Assembly (NCBI RefSeq): GCF_000013025.1
Contig: NC_008358.1
Location: 1,550,001 to 1,614,000 of the forward strand
DNA length: 64,000 nucleotides
Source: Hyphomonas neptunium ATCC 15444
Lineage (GTDB): Bacteria > Pseudomonadota > Alphaproteobacteria > Caulobacterales > Hyphomonadaceae
Direction of reading: 5' to 3'
The translations under genes and the position numbers were made by a program. Under the pieces are notes generated by a model. That model made no database searches and was not told the origin of the DNA. It worked only from the letters and a program-made list of their open reading frames with translations. Below, piece by piece: positions 25,196 to 33,778 of the stretch (positions are counted from its first letter, which is position 1; every line of letters begins with the position of its first letter).

Positions 25196-25435
25196 ATGCA
25201 GATAGGGTTTCACGGGCGTATCGCGGCTCCGTTCAGCGGCGCCGCGAATGTCGAGGTGTCCATGAACGGCCTTGCTGTTTCCGGACTGAGGGCCCTGCTT
25301 GCCAGCCAATACAATGTGGACGCCATCCTTCACCGGTCTGTGCGGGCTGCCGTCAACGATGAGATTGTCCCGGAAGACTACGTCATCCGGCCTGGTGATA
25401 CTGTCGAGTTCATGAGCCCGGTCTCGGGGGGGTGA
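25196..25435 (+). CDS. moaD: Molybdopterin synthase sulfur carrier subunit
   Basis: 79 residues of the ubiquitin-like MoaD fold, ending in the required diglycine (SPVSGG). AVNDEIVPEDYVIRPGDTVE is the standard strand-loop before the C-terminal tail. The C-terminal Gly is thiocarboxylated and donates sulfur to precursor Z in the MoaE complex. The start at 25196 has AAAGGA about 9 bases upstream. moaE lies about 500 bases downstream with one membrane gene in between, so the pair is split but in the same transcription direction. Confidence 0.85.
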   Translation: MQIGFHGRIAAPFSGAANVEVSMNGLAVSGLRALLASQYNVDAILHRSVRAAVNDEIVPEDYVIRPGDTVEFMSPVSGG

Positions 25436-25444
25436 GCTGAGCCC

Positions 25445-25918
25445 GTGTTTGACATCACACTTGCCCGAGCCCTGCATGTCGGCGCCGTCGTCCACTGGAT
25501 CGGCGGCGTTTGCTTCGTAACACTCGTCCTGCTTCCTGGTGTCCGCAGCCTGACTCAGCCAGCCGAGCGGGCGCGCATCTTTGCAGCGATCGAAAGTGCG
25601 TTTTCCTGGCAGGCAAAGATCTCGGTTACTGTTGCCGGTCTGACAGGCTTCTACATTACCTACCGTCTTGCCGCCTGGGGCCGTTTTCTGGATCCCGGCT
25701 TCTGGTGGATGCATGCCATGGTAGCGATCTGGCTGGTGTTCACCATCGTGCTGTTCGTTCTCGAGCCGCTCTATCTGGACCGCTGGTTTTCGCGGCAGAT
25801 GCACGCACAACCCGCAAGAACGATGGCGATCGTCCAGCGCGGACATCTGGTATTGATGACCCTGTCGCTGATAACTGTCCTGGCAGCGGTCCTCGGATCC
25901 CATGGCGCATTCTATTGA
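25445..25918 (+). CDS. Small integral membrane protein, possibly heme-binding (CopD/HemJ-like)
   Basis: 157 residues with a GTG start and four membrane helices. Conserved-looking histidines sit at helix ends (ALHVGAVVHWIGG, WMHAMVAIWL, QRGHLVLMTLSL), the layout seen in CopD and HemJ-type four-helix heme proteins. No closer identification is possible. It is placed between moaD and moaE, so it may be part of nitrate or NO metabolism, for example as a redox or heme-handling component; this is only inferred from context. Confidence 0.65.
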   Translation: MFDITLARALHVGAVVHWIGGVCFVTLVLLPGVRSLTQPAERARIFAAIESAFSWQAKISVTVAGLTGFYITYRLAAWGRFLDPGFWWMHAMVAIWLVFTIVLFVLEPLYLDRWFSRQMHAQPARTMAIVQRGHLVLMTLSLITVLAAVLGSHGAFY

Positions 25919-25934
25919 TAATGAGGGGTCCCCT

Positions 25935-26432
25935 ATGACGGACGAAAAATGCGACAAAGGCTTGCATGCCGAGCTTGCAAACACGGTCATTGACGCCGCC
26001 GCGAGACTGGATGACCTCCGGCTTCGCGCACCCGGTCATGGCGCCGTCGTTTCCTTTCAGGGGACAGTGCGGCCGGTCACCAAGCAGGGAGAACCGCTGG
26101 AGAAGCTGATTCTCGATCACCACCCCCGGATGACGCTTGTTTCCTTGCAACGGATCGCTGAGGCGGGAATTAAGCGGTTCGATGTCAGTGCCGTGTCCGT
26201 GGTGCACCGCTGCGGGGCCATGGTTCCGGGCGAGGTTATCGTCTTTGTCGGCGTGACGGGCGACCATCGCCGGGAAGCGTTTCTGGCTGCCGATTATCTT
26301 ATGGACAGGCTCAAGACAGAAGCCGTCTTCTGGAAGCGCGAACTCGGACCGTTTGGCGAGCGCTGGATAGAGCCTACAGATCGAGACAGAATGGACTTGG
26401 AGAGATGGAATGAAAAAAATGCCGGGCATTGA
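25935..26432 (+). CDS. moaE: Molybdopterin synthase catalytic subunit
   Basis: 165 residues. GAVVSFQGTVRPVTKQGE, LILDHHPRMTLVSL and VVHRCGAMVPGEVIVFVGV are the MoaE core, and LKTEAVFWKRELGPFGERW carries the active-site Lys pair region and the conserved Trp near the end. Converts precursor Z to molybdopterin with MoaD-COSH. ATG 25935 gives a normal length; the longer frame begins inside the membrane-protein gene. The end overlaps moaB by about 20 bases. Confidence 0.9.
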   Translation: MTDEKCDKGLHAELANTVIDAAARLDDLRLRAPGHGAVVSFQGTVRPVTKQGEPLEKLILDHHPRMTLVSLQRIAEAGIKRFDVSAVSVVHRCGAMVPGEVIVFVGVTGDHRREAFLAADYLMDRLKTEAVFWKRELGPFGERWIEPTDRDRMDLERWNEKNAGH

Positions 26433-26955
26433 CGAGAGCCTTGCCTTTTACCCGCTGAACATCGCTGTACTGACGGTATCCGATACCCGAAATACCGAAA
26501 CAGATACTTCTGGCGGCCTGCTCATCGAGCGGGCCCGGGCGGCGGGTCATAACGTGGTCGAGCGCGCCATCGTCAGGGATGAGGTGGCGGATATCCGTGC
26601 AGTTGTCTCGCGATGGATCGCCGAACCGGGGATCGACGTGGTGCTGACGACGGGTGGAACAGGATTCTCTCCTCGCGATGTGACCCCTGAAGCCGTCAAA
26701 CCGCTGTTCCGGCGCGAGATGGATGGCTTTTCCGTCGTCTTTCACCAGGTGAGCCTTGGCACGGTGGGCGTTTCCACCCTGCAGTCCCGTGCTTTCGCGG
26801 GGCAAGCGGGCGAGACATTCATTTTCTGTGTTCCAGGTTCAACCGGCGCCTGCCGGGACGCATGGGACCATGTGTTCGCCCTGGAGTTCGATAGCAGGTT
26901 CCGGCCGTGCTCCCTGGTCGGTCAGATTGAACGCTATCGGGGAATCTGTCCGTGA
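26410..26955 (+). CDS. moaB: Molybdopterin adenylyltransferase-type protein MoaB
   Basis: 181 residues of the MogA/MoaB fold. Seen: [20 protein letters not shown], the nucleotide/MPT loop [18 protein letters not shown], and [18 protein letters not shown]. It adenylylates molybdopterin before molybdenum insertion by MoeA. Overlaps moaE at its start and moaC by 4 bases at its end. The sequence is closer to MoaB than MogA by its short form; either would do the same step. Confidence 0.88.
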   Translation: MKKMPGIDESLAFYPLNIAVLTVSDTRNTETDTSGGLLIERARAAGHNVVERAIVRDEVADIRAVVSRWIAEPGIDVVLTTGGTGFSPRDVTPEAVKPLFRREMDGFSVVFHQVSLGTVGVSTLQSRAFAGQAGETFIFCVPGSTGACRDAWDHVFALEFDSRFRPCSLVGQIERYRGICP

Positions 26956-27440
26956 CGAAGCTGACCCACCTCGATTCTGATGGCCGCGTTCATATGGTGG
27001 ATGTGAGCGAGAAGGCCGCAAGTGTGCGCCGCGCGGTGGCGAGCGGGCGCGTGCGATGCCTGCCCGAAACGCTAGCCGCGGTGCGCGAGGCGCGCACGCC
27101 CAAGGGGGCGGTTATCACGACGGCAGAGCTTGCCGGCATCATGGCGGCCAAGCGAACCCATGAATTGATCCCGCTCTGCCACCCGCTGATGCTCAGCAAG
27201 GTGGCCGTTACGATAGAGATGGATGACGCCCTGCCGGGCTTCAGAATTTCCGCCGAAGTGCGACTGACCGGCCAGACCGGCATTGAGATGGAAGCGCTGA
27301 CCGCCGCGAGTGTCGCCGCGCTCACGCTCTATGACATGCTTAAAGCTGTCGACAAGGGTATTATCATTGAAGCGATCCGCCTTGAAGAGAAGAGCGGCGG
27401 CAAGTCCGGCGACTGGCGGGCAGAGACCGAAGTGCCATGA
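26952..27440 (+). CDS. moaC: Cyclic pyranopterin monophosphate synthase
   Basis: 162 residues with a GTG start overlapping moaB. Signature blocks [54 protein letters not shown] and [17 protein letters not shown] are all present. The last contains the catalytic Asp-x-x-Lys-x-x-Asp-Lys arrangement. It turns the MoaA product into precursor Z. Overlaps moeA by 4 bases. No sign of degradation. Confidence 0.93.
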   Translation: MTKLTHLDSDGRVHMVDVSEKAASVRRAVASGRVRCLPETLAAVREARTPKGAVITTAELAGIMAAKRTHELIPLCHPLMLSKVAVTIEMDDALPGFRISAEVRLTGQTGIEMEALTAASVAALTLYDMLKAVDKGIIIEAIRLEEKSGGKSGDWRAETEVP

Positions 27441-28621
27441 TTTCCTTCAATGAGGCACTCTCCCGCGTGATCGGCGTCGCGCTGCCATTGGGTTCTGAAA
27501 GCGTGTCCTTCGAAGCCGCATCGGGTCGAGTGCTTTCCGAAGGGGTCACGGCGCGGTTTGCCATGCCGCGTACTGATGTCTCGGCCATGGATGGATATGC
27601 CGTGCGTGAGGCCGATCTCAAGGATATTCCATTCAGCCTGATCATTGCCGGGGAGGCGGCTGCCGGCACGCTGCCAGGCCAGCGGTTGCCGGAGCGCACG
27701 GCATTTCGCATCTTTACAGGCGCGCCGGTTCCCGACGGCGCAAACCGCGTGATCGTTCAGGAAAACGCCGAACGCGCGGGCGATCGGGTCACCTTTCTTC
27801 GCCCACATGGACCTGGCCGCAATATTCGGGCCGCAGGATCGGATTTCGCAGCGGGTGACCTGCTTGTGCCTGCCGGGATTCGCCTTGACTGGCGGGCTCT
27901 GACCACCGCTGCGGCCGCAGACCAGGGCAGGATCTCTGTCTGGCGCCAACCGTGTGTGGTGATCCTGGCCACGGGTGATGAGTTGGCGGCGCCGGGGCAG
28001 GCAATGGAAAGGCCCGGCGCCATCCCGGAAAGCGTCTCGCCTGGCATCGCCGCATTCGTTACCGCACATGGTGGCCGTCTGTTGCGGTCCGAGCGCCTGC
28101 CGGATGTGCCCGAACTGCTTGGTGCGGCGGCTGCGCGCGCGCTGCAGGAGGCTGATCTGATCATCATGATTGGGGGCGCGTCAGTCGGTGACCGTGATTA
28201 CTCGCGTTCGGTGTTTGGCGAAGCGCCTGATTATGTTTTCCCAAAAGTAGCCATCAAGCCCGGCAAGCCCGTCTGGCTGGCGCGGATTGGTACCCGCCTC
28301 GTTCTTGGCCTTCCGGGCAATCCAACGTCTGCCCTGGTCACCGCCCGGCTGCTGCTGGCGCCCCTCCTGACCGGGATGAGTGGCGGCGATGCGGCCACTG
28401 CCGTCGTGTTCGAGCAGGGCTGTTGCGCTGATCCTCTTCCTGCTTGCGGTGACCGGGAAACCTTCCTCCGGGCCCGGATGACAGAACGCGGGCTTGTTCT
28501 GGCAGACTCGCAGGATTCAGGGAGCCAGCGGTCACTTGCGGCGTCAGATGCACTGATACGCCGTTTGCCTGGCGCACCGGCTGAACCGGCGGGCGCACCT
28601 GTTTCCTATATCCGCTTCTGA
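27437..28621 (+). CDS. moeA: Molybdopterin molybdenumtransferase MoeA (copy 1)
   Basis: 394 residues. [70 protein letters not shown] and [16 protein letters not shown] are standard MoeA blocks, including the metal-binding D-G-Y-A and G-G-x-S-x-G motifs. It inserts molybdate into adenylylated molybdopterin. Last gene of the overlapping moa run. A second moeA lies at 55475-56689; this copy is the one tied to nitrate reductase. Confidence 0.92.
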   Translation: MISFNEALSRVIGVALPLGSESVSFEAASGRVLSEGVTARFAMPRTDVSAMDGYAVREADLKDIPFSLIIAGEAAAGTLPGQRLPERTAFRIFTGAPVPDGANRVIVQENAERAGDRVTFLRPHGPGRNIRAAGSDFAAGDLLVPAGIRLDWRALTTAAAADQGRISVWRQPCVVILATGDELAAPGQAMERPGAIPESVSPGIAAFVTAHGGRLLRSERLPDVPELLGAAAARALQEADLIIMIGGASVGDRDYSRSVFGEAPDYVFPKVAIKPGKPVWLARIGTRLVLGLPGNPTSALVTARLLLAPLLTGMSGGDAATAVVFEQGCCADPLPACGDRETFLRARMTERGLVLADSQDSGSQRSLAASDALIRRLPGAPAEPAGAPVSYIRF

Positions 28622-28651
28622 GACTTCAGGCTCATCCGACAGGAGACATAG

Positions 28652-29029
28652 ATGACTGAAAACGAAAAAATCATCCGGGAATTCATAGCCGCCTGGTCGC
28701 GTCTGGGCGTCGATGAAATTGTAAGCTATTTCGCCGACGACGGCGTTTACCACAACATGCCCTTCAGGCCGGTGACAGGCCATGGTGCCCTGAAAGCATT
28801 TGTCGGCAATTTCCTGAAGGACTGGACAGAGACGAACTGGGAGATCCTGACTCTGGTCAGCTCGGGCGATATTGTTGTAGCCGAGCGCCTCGATCGCACG
28901 AGACTGGGAACGCAGGCTGTCGATCTTCCCTGTTGCGGCGTGTTTGTTATGGAAGGCGGGAAGATCAAAGTCTGGCGGGACTATTTCGATATGGCGACTT
29001 ACACGCGCGGTATATCCGGCGAGGCATGA
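28652..29029 (+). CDS. Limonene-epoxide-hydrolase-like / SnoaL-fold protein
   Basis: 125 residues with an AGGAGACATAG-ATG ribosome site. The fold is recognised by EKIIREFIAAWSRLGVDEIV, YFADDGVYHNMPFRPVTG, RLDRTRLG and KVWRDYFDMATY. The Asp-Arg-Asp residues used by limonene-1,2-epoxide hydrolase (N-terminal Tyr/Asn, D in ERLDR, R, D in RDYFD) appear to be present, so it may be catalytic. It sits 30 bases after moeA and before the nrdJ promoter. Why an epoxide hydrolase-like protein is in a nitrate cluster is not known. Confidence 0.75.
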   Translation: MTENEKIIREFIAAWSRLGVDEIVSYFADDGVYHNMPFRPVTGHGALKAFVGNFLKDWTETNWEILTLVSSGDIVVAERLDRTRLGTQAVDLPCCGVFVMEGGKIKVWRDYFDMATYTRGISGEA

Positions 29030-29043
29030 GAGACTGGCCGTGA

Positions 29044-29057
29044 TTGATCCTTGTCAA
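29044..29057. promoter_or_regulatory. Fnr/Dnr-type box upstream of nrdJ
   Basis: TTGAT-CCTT-GTCAA, one mismatch from the Fnr/Anr/Dnr consensus TTGAT-N4-ATCAA, about 114 bases before the nrdJ start. The same half-site pair (TTGAT and GTCAA) occurs before narK. It implies activation of the B12-dependent ribonucleotide reductase when oxygen is low. Confidence 0.7.
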
Positions 29058-29170
29058 GGCAGGCCGGGGAATTTTCATCCCGCTGTCAGATGCTGCGCAC
29101 CTCGCGTTTTGCCGCACCGAATCGGAGAGCCTGACCGTCCTTCAGCGATCAGATGAACAGGACAATCACC

Positions 29171-31366
29171 ATGCCTTTCGACACGCCGCTTGCAGCCGAA
29201 ATCTGGGAAAAGAAATACCGCTTCCGCTCCGACGAGGGTGAGGATGTTGACCTCGCCGCAACGCTTTCTCGTGTTGCCAATGCTGTTGCCAAAGCGGAGA
29301 ACCCCGCAAACCGGAAGGTCTGGCGCGCGCGGTTCCGCGATGCGCTCACGGACTTCCGATTTATCCCCGCAGGACGGATCCTCGCCGGTGCCGGGACGGC
29401 GCGCAATGTCACCCTGTTCAACTGTTTTGTGATGGGGACTCTCCCTGACAACCTGCCAGGAATCTTCGAACATCTTCGTGAAGCGGCTGTTACCCTGCAG
29501 CAGGGCGGCGGGGTAGGGATGGATTTCTCCACCATCCGCCCGTCTGGTGCTCCGGTCATGGGCGTCGGCGCGCAGGCGTCCGGTCCGCTCTCCTTCATGG
29601 ACACATGGGATGCAATGTGCCGGACCATCATGTCGGCGGGCCAGCGGCGCGGCGCGATGATGGGCTGCCTGCGCATTGATCATCCCGATATCGAGGCCTT
29701 CATCGACGCCAAGCGCGATGGCGCGCGGTTTCGCAACTTCAACCTTTCGGTCCTTGTGACCGATGAATTCATGGCGGCGCTGGAGGCGGGCAGGGACTGG
29801 ACGCTCAGCTTCAATGGCCAGCCCTATCGCTCATTGCCTGCGTCAGGTCTCTGGGACCGGCTCATGCAGGCGACCTATGACGCCGCAGAGCCCGGCGTGA
29901 TCTTTGTCGACCGGGTGAATGCGCTCAACAATCTCGCAGACATTGAGACGATCAGCGCCTCAAATCCCTGCGGCGAGCAGATGCTGCCGCCCTATGGCGC
30001 GTGTCTTCTGGGCTCGATCAATCTGGCGCGGCTTGTTTCCTCTCCCTTTGAGGCAGATGCGAAAATCGAGCTGACCGAGCTTGAAACGCTGACAGAAACC
30101 GCCATCCGCTTTCTTGACAATGTTATCGACATCTCGCGCTACCCCCTTGAGCAGCAGGGAGAGGAGGCCCGCGCCAAACGCAGGCTCGGACTGGGCGTCA
30201 CGGGGCTTGCTGACGCCTTGATCTTCTGCGGCGCTGCCTATGGTTCGGACAAGGCCGTCGCTCTGTCGGAGCGCTGGATGGGGGCAATCAAGCGTGCCGC
30301 CTATCGCGCGTCAGCCCATCTCGCGGCGGAGAAGGGACCTTACCCGCTTTTTGACAAGGCCATTCTGGATCGCCCGAACCTTCTGGGCCTCGATCCTGAC
30401 ACGCGTGCCCTGATCTCCGAGCATGGCCTGCGCAATGGCTGCCTCACATCGATAGCGCCTACTGGCACAACCTCTCTGCTTGCCGACAACGTTTCCTCCG
30501 GAGTGGAACCCGTTTTTGCCTTTTCCTATTCGCGAAAAGTGCGTCAGGCGGACGGCACCAGTGTCGAAGAACCCGTCACCGACTATGCGCTTCGTGTCTG
30601 GCACAGGCTGCACGGCGACGCGGCGCCACCGGCAGACGTATTCGTCAGTGCACAGACCCTGACCCCTCAGGATCATCTTCGCATGCAGGCAAGCGCGCAG
30701 CGTTTTGTGGACAGTTCCATTTCGAAGACCGTCAACTGTCCGGCCGATATCAGCTTCGATGCGTTCAAGGATGTCTATCGCGAAGGCTATCGGCTCGGCT
30801 GCAAGGGACTGACGACCTACCGGCCCAATGCCATCACAGGATCTGTCCTTTCGGTCGCTGAAACGCCTGTCCAGGCGGACGTTCCGGAGACGCCGCTCGC
30901 GCCGCGCGCACGCAAACTGGAAGGGGCGACCTACAAACTCAAATGGCCGCAAAGCGCGCATGCTGTCTATGTTACCATTAATGATGCAGACACCGGTCAT
31001 GGACCCCGGCCATTCGAGATCTTCGTCAACTCCAAGAACATGGACCATTATGCCTGGACCCTTGCCCTGACACGGATGATTTCGGCTGTGTTCCGCCGGG
31101 GGGGCGATGTCAGTTTCGTCGCCGACGAGCTTCAGGCTGTGTTTGATCCGCAGGGCGGCGCGTTCATGGACGGGCGGTACGTGCCTTCTCTGCCCGCCGC
31201 GATCGGACGCGTTGTGGCCGAACATCTCGGCATGACGGGTGCGGGCAGTGCCGAGACTGGCAACCGCAAGGATGCAGCCTGTTGCCCGAAATGTGGTCAG
31301 AAAGCACTGATCCGTAAGGAAGGCTGTGACACCTGTCTCGAGTGCGGCCATTCGAAATGCGGGTAA
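29171..31366 (+). CDS. nrdJ: Adenosylcobalamin-dependent (class II) ribonucleotide reductase
   Basis: 731 residues from the ATG at 29171, which has AGGA 8 bases upstream; ATG 29153 is in frame. It makes deoxyribonucleotides without oxygen using coenzyme B12. Seen: the substrate cysteine in VTLFNCFVMG, the catalytic NPCGEQMLPPYGACLLGS (N, C and E of the active site), SIAPTGTTSLLADNVSSGVE, and a C-terminal Cys-rich tail (CCPKCGQ, then CDTCLECGHSKC) that re-reduces the enzyme. No ATP-cone domain is visible. The gene sits inside the nitrate/NO cluster with an Fnr-type box in front; B12 uptake genes at the left of the window could supply its cofactor. Confidence 0.93.
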   Translation: MPFDTPLAAEIWEKKYRFRSDEGEDVDLAATLSRVANAVAKAENPANRKVWRARFRDALTDFRFIPAGRILAGAGTARNVTLFNCFVMGTLPDNLPGIFEHLREAAVTLQQGGGVGMDFSTIRPSGAPVMGVGAQASGPLSFMDTWDAMCRTIMSAGQRRGAMMGCLRIDHPDIEAFIDAKRDGARFRNFNLSVLVTDEFMAALEAGRDWTLSFNGQPYRSLPASGLWDRLMQATYDAAEPGVIFVDRVNALNNLADIETISASNPCGEQMLPPYGACLLGSINLARLVSSPFEADAKIELTELETLTETAIRFLDNVIDISRYPLEQQGEEARAKRRLGLGVTGLADALIFCGAAYGSDKAVALSERWMGAIKRAAYRASAHLAAEKGPYPLFDKAILDRPNLLGLDPDTRALISEHGLRNGCLTSIAPTGTTSLLADNVSSGVEPVFAFSYSRKVRQADGTSVEEPVTDYALRVWHRLHGDAAPPADVFVSAQTLTPQDHLRMQASAQRFVDSSISKTVNCPADISFDAFKDVYREGYRLGCKGLTTYRPNAITGSVLSVAETPVQADVPETPLAPRARKLEGATYKLKWPQSAHAVYVTINDADTGHGPRPFEIFVNSKNMDHYAWTLALTRMISAVFRRGGDVSFVADELQAVFDPQGGAFMDGRYVPSLPAAIGRVVAEHLGMTGAGSAETGNRKDAACCPKCGQKALIRKEGCDTCLECGHSKCG

Positions 31367-31387
31367 ATTTGAAAAGGGATATGCAGA

Positions 31388-32584
31388 ATGGCGACCAGTG
31401 CTGAACAAATTCGTGCCTATAGGGGGCCGGCTCTGTTCAGCCTTGGCCTGCGGCCCTTCTTTCTGTTGGGCGCGATCTGGGCAGCAATCGCCATACCCCT
31501 CTGGATTGCGACCTATGCGTTTGGCCCGGTGGCCCTGTCGGTAGAGGCGGGCCTTGCATTTCATGTGCATGAAATGGTCTTCGGTTACGGATCTGCGATC
31601 GTGGCAGGGTTTTTGCTGACTGCGGTTCCGAACTGGACGGGCCGGCTGCCTGTCTGCGGACAACCTCTCATGATATTGGTGGCGATCTGGATTGCGGGGC
31701 GTATCGCCATGCTGGTCCAGCCGGACCCTGCCTGGTTGGCGGGGGCCATCGAGAGCGCTTTCCTTCTGGTTTTTGCCGGTATCATCTGGCGCGAAGTGAT
31801 TGCAGGCAAGAATACGCGAAACCTGAAAGTAGCCGCTGCTGTCTCGGTCCTTGCCCTGGCGAATGTCGGATTTCATTGGAGCGAAATCATAAATGGTGGC
31901 CTGCCGCAGATGGCGATAAGGACGGGACTGGCCGCGCTGATTTTTCTGATCCTGCTGATCGGCGGGCGGATCACCCCGAGTTTTACGCGCAACTGGCTCG
32001 CCAGACGGGGCGGCGCGATGCCGGCCCCGTTTGACCGGTATGACGGCATGGCGCTGCTTTTTTCCCTCGCTGCCCTTGCGGTTTGGGCGCTCTTCGGGGA
32101 CCGCGCATTGTCATCCGGACTACTTGTATTGGCGGGTGCCCTCAATATCGTTCGACTCGCAAGATGGCAGGGGCAGCGAACGCTCGCTGAACCCCTCGTG
32201 ACCATTCTGCATATCGGATTTGCCTGGGCGGCGCTGGCGCTCATCCTTCTCGGCCTGAGCGGTATTTTCCCGGCCGGCGTTCCGAGTGTCGCAGGCATTC
32301 ACGCGGCCGGCGCAGGCGCGGTTGGCGTCATGACCTTGGCGGTCATGACGCGGGCAAGTCTGGGGCACACGGGTCACGTCCTGCATGCAGGGTGGGGGAC
32401 AGTGCTGGTATATGGATTGGTCAATGCCGGCGCGATCACGCGTGTGGTGGCGCCGTTCCTCGACGGGGCACTTCAAGCGCCGGTCAATTATGTCGCAAGT
32501 GGATTTTGGGCAGGCGCATTCGCGCTTTTCGCAATGGTCTACGGCCCGAGGTTGTTGGCACCGCGGCCTGATCCTGTGCCTTGA
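31388..32584 (+). CDS. nnrS: NnrS-family heme-copper membrane protein
   Basis: 398 residues and about twelve membrane helices. Opens GPALFSLGLRPFFLLGAIWA and FHVHEMVFGYGSAIVAGFLL, with the His-x-x-x-(F/Y) heme ligands typical of NnrS, and ends RTLAEPLVTILHIGFAWAAL and GVMTLAVMTRASLGHTGH. NnrS protects against nitric oxide, probably by limiting dinitrosyl-iron complexes, and is usually under Dnr/NnrR control. It begins 21 bases after nrdJ and is likely in the same transcript. Confidence 0.9.
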   Translation: MATSAEQIRAYRGPALFSLGLRPFFLLGAIWAAIAIPLWIATYAFGPVALSVEAGLAFHVHEMVFGYGSAIVAGFLLTAVPNWTGRLPVCGQPLMILVAIWIAGRIAMLVQPDPAWLAGAIESAFLLVFAGIIWREVIAGKNTRNLKVAAAVSVLALANVGFHWSEIINGGLPQMAIRTGLAALIFLILLIGGRITPSFTRNWLARRGGAMPAPFDRYDGMALLFSLAALAVWALFGDRALSSGLLVLAGALNIVRLARWQGQRTLAEPLVTILHIGFAWAALALILLGLSGIFPAGVPSVAGIHAAGAGAVGVMTLAVMTRASLGHTGHVLHAGWGTVLVYGLVNAGAITRVVAPFLDGALQAPVNYVASGFWAGAFALFAMVYGPRLLAPRPDPVP

Positions 32585-32602
32585 CGGGTCCGGACCGGTC
32601 AC

Positions 32603-32616
32603 TTGACTCCCATCAA
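32603..32616. promoter_or_regulatory. Fnr/Dnr-type box upstream of moaA
   Basis: TTGAC-TCCC-ATCAA, one mismatch from TTGAT-N4-ATCAA, 169 bases before the moaA ATG and just past the nnrS stop. The long distance allows a leader of some 100 bases; no Moco riboswitch fold was recognised in it by eye. Confidence 0.6.
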
Positions 32617-32785
32617 TCCGGCGACGCGCGAGCGTCAAAGACCCTGGGCGGCACGCAGCATAGCGTGTTGGAAATTCGCTCCGAGCCGTTCCGCCTAAAG
32701 CGCCGTTTCCCGGTGTCATGGCGGCCCGGCCGAGGGTGGCAGTTGGAAACCCTGCCGCCTCCCGTGCTTGGAAAGGAGCCATGCG

Positions 32786-33778
32786 ATGACACATCCCGGC
32801 GCAGTCGCGACGGATGCCTTCGGGCGCAGGTTCAGTTACCTGCGGCTGTCGGTTACAGAAGTCTGCAATTTTCGATGTACCTACTGCTTGCCGGATGGAT
32901 ACCGAAAAACCGGTTCCATGGACTTTCTCGCCGCAGACGAGATTGAACGGCTCGTGCGCGCCTTCACCGGGCTTGGCATCCGTAAGGTCCGGCTGACAGG
33001 CGGCGAACCGACTGTCCGGAAGGATCTGACGCAACTGATCGCCCGCATTTCAGCGACGCCGGGGGTTGAGAAAGTCGCCCTGACGACAAATGGCTGGAAT
33101 CTGCCTCGCCGTATCGATGAGTGGGTTGGGGCGGGGCTGACCAACCTCAATGTCAGCATAGACTCCCTCGACAGGGAGGCCTTTCATCGCATTACCGGCC
33201 ATGATCGTCTAGCGGATGTGCTTGCTGGACTGGAGTGCGCGCTGGCCTTGCCTCTGAAGACCGTCAAAGTGAATGCCGTGCTGTTGCGGGACGGGCTTGA
33301 GGAGGATTTTTCGAGCTGGACAGAGTTCGTCCGTGAGCGTCCCGTCTCCGTCCGTTTCATCGAGCTGATGCGGACAGGGGATAACAAGACGTTCTTTGAG
33401 GCGCAGCATGTGAGCGGCCGGATCCTGCGCCAGTGGCTGGAGGACAATGGCTGGACAGCAAAAGCACGCGGGGAAGATGACGGACCGGCGACCGAGTTCA
33501 CGCACCCTGGTTATGCCGGCCGGATCGGTCTGATCGCGCCCTACGGGCCGGGCTTCTGCGATGGGTGCAACCGGCTCCGCGTCACAGCGCGGGGACAACT
33601 CCGGCTGTGCCTTTTCGGACAAGGCGGACGCGACCTTCGGGACCTGCTCGGCTCAGATGATAGCACCCAAGTTCTCAAGTCGCGGATTGTCGAGGCTCTG
33701 ACCTTCAAACCTGCAGCGCACAATCTTCACACCGCCAATCCCGGCGACATCAGAAATCTGGCTCAGACCGGAGGCTAG
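32786..33778 (+). CDS. moaA: GTP 3',8-cyclase
   Basis: 330 residues, radical SAM enzyme for the first step of molybdopterin synthesis. N-terminal cluster C-x3-C-x2-C in VTEVCNFRCTYCLPDGY; GG(E/D)PT block in VRLTGGEPTVRKDL; second cluster GFCDGCNRLRVTARGQLRLC; and the conserved Gly-Gly end (LAQTGG) needed for activity. AAGGAG 7 bases upstream supports ATG 32786 over the TTG six codons earlier. Overlaps the convergent crp/fnr gene by 4 bases. Separated from moaBCDE by nrdJ and nnrS and carrying its own Fnr-type box. Confidence 0.93.
   Translation: MTHPGAVATDAFGRRFSYLRLSVTEVCNFRCTYCLPDGYRKTGSMDFLAADEIERLVRAFTGLGIRKVRLTGGEPTVRKDLTQLIARISATPGVEKVALTTNGWNLPRRIDEWVGAGLTNLNVSIDSLDREAFHRITGHDRLADVLAGLECALALPLKTVKVNAVLLRDGLEEDFSSWTEFVRERPVSVRFIELMRTGDNKTFFEAQHVSGRILRQWLEDNGWTAKARGEDDGPATEFTHPGYAGRIGLIAPYGPGFCDGCNRLRVTARGQLRLCLFGQGGRDLRDLLGSDDSTQVLKSRIVEALTFKPAAHNLHTANPGDIRNLAQTGG

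Noticed and set aside
30311-31876. 521-codon frame opposite nrdJ and nnrS
   Set aside because: Spans two real genes on the other strand and has no recognisable motif.
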